Shown here: positions 6,895-13,095 of the stretch, piece after piece
Numbering within the stretch: the first letter of the stretch is position 1
How the letters are laid out: every line of letters starts with the position of its first letter
Origin: an uncultured Lachnospiraceae bacterium
GTDB taxonomy: Bacteria; Bacillota; Clostridia; Lachnospirales; Lachnospiraceae
DNA length: 13,917 nt
Assembly (NCBI GenBank): GCA_934320895.1
Contig: CAKRFY010000051.1
Coordinates: 1 to 13,917 of the forward strand
Direction: 5' to 3'
Translations under genes and position numbers: made by a program
Notes under the pieces: generated by a model
Databases searched by the model: none
The model's input: only the letters and a program-made list of their open reading frames with translations
Told to the model about the DNA's origin: nothing

Positions 6895-7317
6895 ATGAAA
6901 AAGAAAACTTTAGATACAGATGAAATTCTAAAAAAATTTGAAACAGATGATAAAATAGATGAAAACGATATTGATTTTATTTCACAGGAAGACTTACGTC
7001 ACGCACTTGCAAATGATATAGCTGCTGCCGGCTATAGTATGAATAAACTTGCTTCTGAATGTTCCATTGCCCAGTCACATCTTTCCGATTTCCTTAGCAA
7101 CAAAAAGAAACTCAATCGTGATAAACTACTTTCAATTTTTATCACTCTCGGATATGATATCAATAAAATTCAAAAATCACTTATGCGTTTTGGAATAAAT
7201 GAATTATACCCCAGGGATATGCGCGATTTTATCATAATGAAAAGTGTTAAAAATCATTTAAATTTAGATTCAATAAATGAAAATTTAGGAAAGGAAAATT
7301 TAGATACATTATGTTAG
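6895..7317 (+). CDS. XRE-type helix-turn-helix protein paired with the kinase
   Basis: 140 residues. An acidic N-terminal stretch (about 1-33, EILKKFETDDKIDENDID) precedes a helix-turn-helix domain (about 34-95). The first HTH helix lies in SMNKLASECSI (48-58) and the recognition helix in AQSHLSDFLSNKK (59-71), followed by the helical LNRDKLLSIFITLGYDINKI. The C-terminal 45 residues (INELYPRDMRDFIIMKSVKN onward) are helical and unlike ordinary XRE repressors. AGAAAGGAA lies about 11 bases before the ATG, a long spacing. The stop (7315-7317) falls inside the kinase gene, a 7-bp overlap that implies coupled translation and joint function. It probably represses its own operon and perhaps the divergent TPR-like gene; being a substrate of the kinase is a reasonable inference. 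Confidence 0.85.
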   Translation: MKKKTLDTDEILKKFETDDKIDENDIDFISQEDLRHALANDIAAAGYSMNKLASECSIAQSHLSDFLSNKKKLNRDKLLSIFITLGYDINKIQKSLMRFGINELYPRDMRDFIIMKSVKNHLNLDSINENLGKENLDTLC

Positions 7318-8540
7318 GTAAAACAATTGAACATTTCAAAGATGAACTTTCACTTTATTTTGATTTTGATTTTCTTGACTGTCTCAACAATACCAACTCA
7401 TCAAAATTTTATCACACCTATCTTGCAGAAATAAAAAATGAACACTCAAATCTTGCACCAGACAAATCCAGCGTAATTATTAAGGAGCTCTCCAAGGAAC
7501 AATTACATATTTATAAAACAATATCTGAGAACTGGAATCCACATCTCGAAACTGTTTTTGGAATTATTACTGATGAAAATAATCCAGATTATTCCCTTTC
7601 AATTAGCGAATTTATAGACAAACCGTCTTCCCTTGATTATGCTTCGCTTCCAAAAGATAAAAAAATTACTACAAGATTTCTTACACTTGAACAATACATA
7701 AACAGTTTTGGCTACCTTTCAGAGAAAGAAGCACTTATTTTCATGCATCAGATCTGTGACGCATTGTCAGTACTTCAGAAAAATCATATGACTCATAATG
7801 ATATTTCGCCTAAAAACATCCTGCTCACAGATAAATTCAAATGGGATGATGAATTCAAAAAATTTAATGGCATACATAATAAAGTCTCTGTCAAACTTAT
7901 TGATTTTGATATATCACGCAATATCCAGTCTGCAAACCATACCGTTACACATGCTGTTGGAACTCTCGATTATGCTGCACCAGATATTTTAAATTTCAAA
8001 AATCCTACTGACTGTATCGATATATTCAATCTCGGATGCCTGTTATATTTTATGTTGGTAGGTTGTTCTCCCAAAGATAAAAATTCGCCTTCTCTTTTTA
8101 AGATATGCAGCTATACTGTAAATCATATTTTTAATACATGTACCGCAGATTATGAAATAAGATATCACAGTATACAGCAGTTAGCAAAAGATATTGAAAA
8201 GGAACTATCCTACCCTGATAAATTATTTTTTAATATTATAAGAAAATTTCCGGGATTTCGGACAAATTACCCTCCAAAAAACATGATTGCTTTCCATTTA
8301 TATGCAATTATCCCATTATTGATTATCATAGATGATGCCGGACTTAAAACTTATATATATTTTGCTATATCTATAGTTTTAATATTACTTTTTGGCTGTG
8401 ATTTCTTTTATATCGGTGACTATATCCCACGATACAGATACCTTTGCAATGTCTTTCCAAAACTAAGATATATAATAAAAATCTCTTTATTATTATTTAT
8501 AATGCTTATCATCTTTGTTAATATGTTCCCAGGTGCATAA
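7311..8540 (+). CDS. Hanks-type Ser/Thr protein kinase with C-terminal membrane helices
   Basis: 409 residues. The kinase domain spans about 30-300. The ATP-contacting lysine is probably K58 in SSVIIKEL. The catalytic loop is THNDISPKNILL (161-172) with D164 and N169: HND replaces HRD, and Ser takes the usual Lys place, as in the HRDISPxN variants of many Firmicutes kinases. The DFG position reads LIDFDIS (D198, DFD). The APE position is YAAPDIL (223-225 APD). The helix-F aspartate is D237 in DIFNLG, and R284 (IRYHS) closes the domain. No glycine-rich GxGxxG loop is visible near 30-40. The tail has about three hydrophobic helices (326-341, 347-366, 387-404), so the kinase domain faces the cytoplasm and no large outer sensor is attached. 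It overlaps the XRE gene by 7 bp and has no close ribosome binding site of its own, consistent with coupling. It is probably active but atypical. Confidence 0.85.
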   Translation: MLGKTIEHFKDELSLYFDFDFLDCLNNTNSSKFYHTYLAEIKNEHSNLAPDKSSVIIKELSKEQLHIYKTISENWNPHLETVFGIITDENNPDYSLSISEFIDKPSSLDYASLPKDKKITTRFLTLEQYINSFGYLSEKEALIFMHQICDALSVLQKNHMTHNDISPKNILLTDKFKWDDEFKKFNGIHNKVSVKLIDFDISRNIQSANHTVTHAVGTLDYAAPDILNFKNPTDCIDIFNLGCLLYFMLVGCSPKDKNSPSLFKICSYTVNHIFNTCTADYEIRYHSIQQLAKDIEKELSYPDKLFFNIIRKFPGFRTNYPPKNMIAFHLYAIIPLLIIIDDAGLKTYIYFAISIVLILLFGCDFFYIGDYIPRYRYLCNVFPKLRYIIKISLLLFIMLIIFVNMFPGA

Positions 8541-8567
8541 TTATATTTACAAAAACGGAGGTTCTAA

Positions 8568-8939
8568 ATGGAAACTGAAAATAAAACTACTAACGATTTA
8601 AATCTCGAAAATATTAACCAGTATAATAATGTTTTCATGATTAGCAATATTATTAAATGCCAGCAAGAATATCAGCATATGATCAAACATTTTAGATTGT
8701 ATCCCAAAAATAAAAGTAAATCAAAAAATAATGACGCAAAAAATAAACCAGATATTATAGCTAACAATTTTGTACACTCGCATATTTTAATGATAAAACA
8801 ACAAATCATATCATTTTATGAACAAAAAGAAAACAAAAACTTTAAATACTGGATTATATTTATATTATCTTTTTTATTAACACTTCCACTTATTTTATTT
8901 GAATTTTCATGGCTGCTTGACATTATATTTTCTCTTTAA
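8568..8939 (+). CDS. small tail-anchored membrane protein, third gene of the kinase operon
   Basis: 123 residues of unknown family. The first 90 residues are hydrophilic and Asn/Lys/Gln-rich, with probable helices around 20-45 and 65-88. One strongly hydrophobic stretch near the C-terminus (about 94-120, YWIIFILSFLLTLPLILFEF) should anchor the protein with most of it in the cytoplasm. GGAGG (8557-8561) stands six bases before the ATG. The gene starts 27 bases after the kinase stop and is followed by a strong hairpin terminator, so it is the last gene of a three-gene operon. As it sits beside a membrane kinase, it may be a partner, substrate or adaptor; this rests on position alone. Confidence 0.75.
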   Translation: METENKTTNDLNLENINQYNNVFMISNIIKCQQEYQHMIKHFRLYPKNKSKSKNNDAKNKPDIIANNFVHSHILMIKQQIISFYEQKENKNFKYWIIFILSFLLTLPLILFEFSWLLDIIFSL

Positions 8940-8960
8940 TTGCTAATTTTACGGCACATA

Positions 8961-9006
8961 AAAAGCAGAACTTTAAATCTTTTATGATTAACAGTTCTGC
9001 TTTTTT
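8961..9006. terminator. bidirectional terminator between the kinase operon and the reductase operon
   Basis: Perfect 12-bp stem AAAAGCAGAACT (8961-8972) / AGTTCTGCTTTT (8993-9004) around a 20-base loop. Rightward it ends in six T (9001-9006); leftward it ends in five T. It therefore serves both the kinase operon (stop 8937-8939) and the reductase gene (stop 9109-9111). Confidence 0.85.
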
Positions 9007-9108
9007 CTATTTTTTAATTATCACAAAAGTACATTTATACTACTATAGACTTTTTTATAATGCTTTTTTCATTATAATGAGCTTATAAAAATATGATAAT
9101 TCATACCT

Positions 9109-11055
9109 TTATGCATCCAACCCTGCATGATATCCCATATAAATTGCACTTGTAATATTACCTGGACGCACACAGTCACCAATCTCACGAACAACCGGTG
9201 CCGCATTTAACAAAGCATTTACACCTTCTCTGTTTGCTCTCTGTCCAACTGCACAGACAACAGATTTTCCCGGAACAAGCACTTCTTTTCCTTCTTTATC
9301 CTTACAGATAACACCATCTGGTGTAACCTCCATTCCCTGATATCCCGTATGCGCTTCAACATATTTGTCAACCATCTGCATAAGTATAGGACGATGACGG
9401 ATATTTGCGTCTGGTGCAAGCTCATCCCTCATTTCCACAAGATGCACTTTCTTACCTTCCTGTGCGAGATGTATTGCTGCCTCGCATCCTGCAAGTCCAC
9501 CGCCAAGTACAACAACACTGTCTCCAACTTTTTCTTTTTCAAGATAATAATTGTTTACAATAACAACATTGTCTCCGTCAATTCCTTTAAGTGGAGGAAC
9601 GATTGGATTTGAACCAACGGCAATTATCATTACATCCGGATGCTGTGCTTCTGCATATTCTGCCGTAACTTCCGTATTACAACGTATCTCAACACCTGCT
9701 TCTTTTGCCTGTGCCTCAAGTGACAATCCAAGCTGATACATTTCCTGTTTAAAATCAATTGCCTGTTCACATTTAAGTATTCCGCCAACTTTGTCACTCT
9801 TTTCACACAGAACAACTTCATGTCCACGCAATGCTGCTGTTACTGCTGCCTTAAGTCCTGCAACACCACCGCCGACAACAAGAACTTTTTTCTTAACTGC
9901 TGCTGGAACTATATCTGTTCCCTCTATCTCTCGTCCGATCAATGGATTTACTGTGCATCTTCTTGTCTGTGTAGTTGGTCTTTCTGCCATACATGTGAAA
10001 CAGCGCAAGCATTTTACTATTTTGTCATCGTTTCCTGATACGACTTTCTGTGGAAGATAAGGATCAGCAAGTAAAGCTCGTCCCATATAAACAACATCCG
10101 CTTTTCCTGAAGCGATTATCTCCTCCATCTGCTCTGGATCATTTAATCCTCCGATAGTTGCAACAGGCTTACTTACATGCTTTTTAATCTCCTCTGCAAG
10201 ATAGACATTCATTCCATGTTCAGAAAACATTGATGGATGTGTCTTAAAGAATCCAAACTGATAAGAACCTGCAGATACATGAATAAGGTCTACATATTCC
10301 TCTACAGCTTTTGCAATTCTTACACCTTCGTCAAGATCATATCCACCTTCAAACAACTCTGAACCGCTCATTCTAAACTCAATCGGAAACAGAGGACCTA
10401 CCGCTTCACGTACAGATTTTAATACCTCTATAGTAAAACGCATTCTGTTTTCAAAACTTCCGCCATACTCATCTTCTCTATGATTAAAATATGGTGATAT
10501 AAACTGATTTAACAACCATGTGTGTCCACCATGTATCATTATCATTTCAAATCCCGCACGCTTTGCAAGTACAGCAGTTTCACCATAACGCTTTACGATA
10601 TCTGCTATCTGCTCTTTAGTTAAAGCTGTGACTTTCATTCCATCAGGACGGACACCATCACTTGGACCATACTGTGTAAGTCCCTGCTTTTTATTTTTGT
10701 CTGCCATATAAGTTCCAGCATACTGACCTGAATGAGAAAATTCAACACTTGGCACTGCACCATGTCTTTTAATAGCATCAGCCGTAAAAGTAAATGCCGC
10801 AAGCGAGCCTACAGTTGCAAGGTCAAGATGAAGCATATGTGAACCATCTGTTTCTGGATGAACTACTAATTCACTCATCGTTACTGCTGCTGCACCACCC
10901 TTAGCACGAAGCTCATAAAATGCTTTTGTCCTCTCTCCTGGAACACAATCCTTATCAATGTCTGTCGCACCTATTGGGGACGCAAACATGCGGTTACGAA
11001 ATGTAACATTACCTAGAGTTATCGGTTGACATAAATGTGGATATTTTCTTTCCAT
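9109..11055 (-). CDS. NADH:flavin ene-reductase (2,4-dienoyl-CoA reductase / BaiCD / enoate reductase family)
   Basis: 648 residues, normal for the family. Residues about 5-345 form an Old Yellow Enzyme TIM barrel that binds FMN (start QPITLGNVTFRNRMFASPIG; catalytic HGGH at 175-178; then FNHREDEYGGSFENRMRF). Cysteines C349, C352, C355 and C367 (CLRCFTC, then 11 residues, then C before TVNP) bind a 4Fe-4S cluster. The spacing is CxxCxxCx11C, one residue shorter than the CxxCxxxCx11C of E. coli FadH. About 388-648 is the FAD/NAD(P)-binding part with VLVVGGGVAG (391-400) and VVVLGGGLAG (514-523), ending in the FAD-binding REIGDCVRPGNITSAIYMGY. Electrons flow from NAD(P)H through FAD and the cluster to FMN, which reduces a C=C bond. 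The substrate cannot be read from sequence. With an OFA-type transporter upstream and a PadR regulator opposite, an unsaturated carboxylate such as a cinnamate-like compound is plausible. AAAGGA lies about nine bases before the ATG. Cytoplasmic. Confidence 0.92.
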   Translation of the reverse strand: MERKYPHLCQPITLGNVTFRNRMFASPIGATDIDKDCVPGERTKAFYELRAKGGAAAVTMSELVVHPETDGSHMLHLDLATVGSLAAFTFTADAIKRHGAVPSVEFSHSGQYAGTYMADKNKKQGLTQYGPSDGVRPDGMKVTALTKEQIADIVKRYGETAVLAKRAGFEMIMIHGGHTWLLNQFISPYFNHREDEYGGSFENRMRFTIEVLKSVREAVGPLFPIEFRMSGSELFEGGYDLDEGVRIAKAVEEYVDLIHVSAGSYQFGFFKTHPSMFSEHGMNVYLAEEIKKHVSKPVATIGGLNDPEQMEEIIASGKADVVYMGRALLADPYLPQKVVSGNDDKIVKCLRCFTCMAERPTTQTRRCTVNPLIGREIEGTDIVPAAVKKKVLVVGGGVAGLKAAVTAALRGHEVVLCEKSDKVGGILKCEQAIDFKQEMYQLGLSLEAQAKEAGVEIRCNTEVTAEYAEAQHPDVMIIAVGSNPIVPPLKGIDGDNVVIVNNYYLEKEKVGDSVVVLGGGLAGCEAAIHLAQEGKKVHLVEMRDELAPDANIRHRPILMQMVDKYVEAHTGYQGMEVTPDGVICKDKEGKEVLVPGKSVVCAVGQRANREGVNALLNAAPVVREIGDCVRPGNITSAIYMGYHAGLDA

Positions 11056-11196
11056 TGTTTTTTCCTTTCTTTCTCTTTTAAGAGTAATATTTGCTTTTTA
11101 TTCTATAGTTACTTATTTTTATGGTCTTTTATTATTTATCCTTTATCTTTACTCTTTTGTACTCTGCAATTGTCCTATATGACTTTTTAGCTTCCA

Positions 11197-12426
11197 TTAT
11201 TGTTTCTTTGCAAGAAAACGATATACAAATGTAAGTACAAATCCTGCCACACCACATGCACATGCGATTAAAAAAGCTCTTGCATAAGCACCATCTGACA
11301 TATAAATGCTTCTCATTGCCGATGGTCCGAAATATCCTGCCGCTGCAAGACCGATAAACATTATTCCATAGTTAACACTGTTATTTTTCGCACCAAACTG
11401 GTCTGCTGTAAATCCCGGATATACACCCATAAATGAACCAAAACTTACACCGATACAGGCAATTCCAATATAAAATGTTGCATAACCACCTTGTCCTGTA
11501 AAATACAATAAAAGCAATCCGCATACACCTAAAACAGTTGCAATCGTTAATGTATTGATACGGCCTATCTTGTCAGATAATATTCCTGCAATGATTCGTC
11601 CTGCTGCATTAAATACAGCAAGAATGGATACCGCTGTACTTGCCATAAGTGCTGTCATGCCAACAAGATTTACTGCAACAGCAGATGCTTGTGAAATTAC
11701 CATCATTCCACTGAAAGCTCCACATGTAAATAACAGAAGCATAACATAAAATACAGGTGTTTTTAGCATTTCTTTCCAGTTTTTATTTACAGCTTTGTCA
11801 TTATGAGCAACTACTGGTGGTGTCCAACCTTCTGGTACAAAATCAGCTGGACATTGTTCCATTAAAAACGAACATCCTACAATTATTATAAGAAATATAA
11901 CACCGACAATCTTAAATGCTGTCGGAGCATTTGATCTTGAAACTATCATTGTAACAACTGGCGGAAGTATAACCGAGCCAAGACCATAGATAGCTGTAGT
12001 AATTCCTCCTATAAGCCCTCTTTTATCCGGGAAAAATTTCATACAACTACTCACGGCAGTTCCATAAGTCATACCAAGCCCCAAACCAAATATAAGACCG
12101 TATGTTACTACCAAAGCTCCTACACTTGTAGCAAAACCTGATGCTATCATACCTGCTCCTACCATGATTCCACCAATAAGTATAACTTTCTTTGGTCCAA
12201 ACTTATCATTGAACCATCCTCCTGTTATCATAGTGATAGGACCTACTGAATTTGCTATCGTATAAACAATCGCCAAATCCGCAGTTGTCAAAACAACTCC
12301 ATTTCTTGCACTTAAGAATTCTGCCATTGAAGAAGCAAAAACACTCCATACATAAATTGAGCCTAAACAAAGATTAATCAGGCAGCATGCTATTAAAGTT
12401 ACCCAGCGTCTTTTAGTTAAGTTCAT
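11197..12426 (-). CDS. MFS transporter, oxalate/formate antiporter (OFA) family
   Basis: 409 residues with about twelve membrane helices. The first helix carries the OFA signature LINLCLGSIYVWSVF. Cytoplasmic loop 2-3 has motif A (GGWFNDKFGPKKV), repeated after helix 8 (GRIIAGILSDKIGRINTL), as usual for MFS. OFA members include OxlT and many carboxylate exchangers, so the cargo is probably a mono- or dicarboxylate; exchange of substrate for product of the reductase is inference. The frame opens 21 codons upstream (ATG 12487-12489), but only the ATG at 12424-12426 has a ribosome binding site (GAGGAT, 12431-12436), and starting at MNLTKRRWVTL fits the family. The reductase gene follows 141 bases downstream with no terminator in between, so the two are probably one operon from the promoter at 12536-12563. 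Confidence 0.9.
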   Translation of the reverse strand: MNLTKRRWVTLIACCLINLCLGSIYVWSVFASSMAEFLSARNGVVLTTADLAIVYTIANSVGPITMITGGWFNDKFGPKKVILIGGIMVGAGMIASGFATSVGALVVTYGLIFGLGLGMTYGTAVSSCMKFFPDKRGLIGGITTAIYGLGSVILPPVVTMIVSRSNAPTAFKIVGVIFLIIIVGCSFLMEQCPADFVPEGWTPPVVAHNDKAVNKNWKEMLKTPVFYVMLLLFTCGAFSGMMVISQASAVAVNLVGMTALMASTAVSILAVFNAAGRIIAGILSDKIGRINTLTIATVLGVCGLLLLYFTGQGGYATFYIGIACIGVSFGSFMGVYPGFTADQFGAKNNSVNYGIMFIGLAAAGYFGPSAMRSIYMSDGAYARAFLIACACGVAGFVLTFVYRFLAKKQ

Positions 12427-12430
12427 ATAA

Positions 12431-12460
12431 ATCCTCATTTCTGCACACATTTTCTGTGCA
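12431..12460 (-). promoter_or_regulatory. ribosome binding site of the transporter with an adjacent small hairpin
   Basis: GAGGAT (12431-12436) sets the start at 12426. Five bases upstream on the minus strand a 6-bp hairpin, TGCACA (12442-12447) and TGTGCA (12455-12460) with a seven-base loop, could affect translation or be a protein site. Only the ribosome binding site is well supported. Confidence 0.45.
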
Positions 12461-12496
12461 TAGGAGATAGGAGCTGTCGCACGAAGCATTATCTAC

Positions 12497-12540
12497 ACAA
12501 TATATAGATAATAAATCTATTATTAACAGCTATATATTGT
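12497..12540. repeat. inverted repeat overlapping the transporter promoter
   Basis: Perfect 11-bp arms ACAATATATAG (12497-12507) and CTATATATTGT (12530-12540) around 22 bases, with a further small stem ATAATA (12508-12513) / TATTAT (12518-12523) inside. The right arm covers most of the -10 box and the start point lies between the arms, so this could be an operator or a 5'-UTR hairpin. AT-rich repeats arise easily by chance, so weight is moderate. Confidence 0.5.
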
Positions 12541-12563
12541 ATAAATTATGCTTAATACGACAA
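12536..12563 (-). promoter_or_regulatory. candidate promoter of the transporter/reductase operon
   Basis: Read leftward: TTGTCG (12558-12563), 16 bases, TACAAT (12536-12541). Transcription would start near 12529, giving a leader of about 100 bases to the ATG at 12426. A TTGACA also lies about 20 bases upstream, inside hairpin 12570-12604, but with no good -10 partner. Confidence 0.5.
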
Positions 12564-12569
12564 CCCCAT

Positions 12570-12604
12570 AAGATTTGTGTCAAGTGTGCGCAGACACAAA
12601 TCTT
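12570..12604. repeat. perfect 12-bp hairpin upstream of the transporter promoter
   Basis: Arms AAGATTTGTGTC (12570-12581) and GACACAAATCTT (12593-12604) around an 11-base loop. There is no T run after it in either direction, which argues against a terminator. It lies just upstream of the -35 box, as an activator or silencer site would. The core CAGACACA (12591-12598) recurs inverted as TGTGTCTG at 13003-13010 in the leader of the padR-like gene. Confidence 0.6.
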
Positions 12605-12606
12605 GG

Positions 12607-12631
12607 GTGTGAAAAATTTTATTTTTCACAC
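12607..12631. repeat. perfect 11-bp palindrome next to the first hairpin
   Basis: Arms GTGTGAAAAAT (12607-12617) and ATTTTTCACAC (12621-12631) around three T. It begins only two bases after the preceding hairpin, so the two form a tandem pair with different arm sequences. Confidence 0.6.
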
Positions 12632-12830
12632 TATTACTCCTTATGTTTGATATTTTAGTGCATATATTTTGGGATATATTTCTATACATATATTTTTTAC
12701 ATTCATATTTTTTGCGCAATACACATGTTTCTATACATATTTTTATACGCCTTTTTTAATGATACTTAAAATATATACCTATTCTTCATGCACATACTTT
12801 TTAATGCATGACTATATTAACATATCACTT

Positions 12831-12856
12831 TTTATATGTAAATACTTACATATAAA
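12831..12856. promoter_or_regulatory. 26-bp perfect palindrome with the PadR operator pattern
   Basis: Arms TTTATATGTAA (12831-12841) and TTACATATAAA (12846-12856) around ATAC. Inside lies ATGT (12836-12839), eight bases, ACAT (12848-12851), the ATGT-N8-ACAT pattern reported for PadR-family operators. A padR-like gene follows about 240 bases downstream, so this is its most probable binding site, although it is about 90 bases upstream of the promoter I propose for that gene. Confidence 0.6.
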
Positions 12857-12944
12857 TTTATACATATTATATATAAAAAATGATTATCCTTCACTAATTA
12901 GCATAATTTTATATAATACACTTAAAAAATTAAAACGAAAATAG

Positions 12945-12974
12945 TTGGATTTTTCTACCAATATGCTATATTAT
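12945..12974 (+). promoter_or_regulatory. candidate promoter of the padR-like gene
   Basis: TTGGAT (12945-12950), 18 bases, TATTAT (12969-12974). A 13-bp palindrome with arms CGTAT (12983-12987) and ATACG (12991-12995) sits at the expected start point and could be an autoregulatory site. Moderate match only. Confidence 0.4.
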
Positions 12975-12997
12975 AAACACAGCGTATAAAATACGTC

Positions 12998-13069
12998 ATG
13001 AATCTGTGTCTGAAAGCACCAGAGAATATTTTGGTGATGGAAGCCACACTTTTGTACAAATACAAATGA
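12998..13069 (+). other. 23-codon leader frame with ATGA overlap
   Basis: ATG (12998-13000) opens 23 codons (MNLCLKAPENILVMEATLLY and three more) ending in TGA at 13067-13069. That TGA overlaps an ATG at 13066-13068, which is in frame with the padR-like gene, the typical coupling arrangement. No ribosome binding site precedes it. It could be a leader peptide or accidental. Confidence 0.3.
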
Positions 13070-13095
13070 ATGAGAAAAGAGAGAATAAAAATACA

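Larger units (their letters stand above)
12427..13095. other. divergent regulatory region between transporter/reductase operon and padR-like gene
   Basis: These 669 bases hold both promoters (12536-12563 minus, 12945-12974 plus), two adjacent perfect hairpins (12570-12604, 12607-12631), an inverted repeat over the transporter promoter (12497-12540), a 26-bp palindrome (12831-12856), and a 13-base direct repeat TTTCTATACATAT at 12679-12691 and 12728-12740. The 91-codon open frame at 12669-12944 is low-complexity Tyr/Ile/Phe-rich sequence without a ribosome binding site and I do not call it a gene. Confidence 0.6.

Noticed and set aside
9055..9077. 8-bp hairpin TTATAATG / CATTATAA after the reductase gene
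   Set aside because: No T run on either side; the strong hairpin at 8961-9006 already explains termination.
9109..11055. Naming the reductase baiCD or fadH
   Set aside because: The fold and cofactors are shared by many substrates and the neighbourhood lacks other bile-acid or fatty-acid genes; no symbol is justified.
12669..12944. 91-codon plus-strand frame with hydrophobic translation resembling a membrane protein
   Set aside because: No ribosome binding site, extreme Tyr/Ile/Phe bias, and it runs through palindromes and the direct repeat of a regulatory gap.
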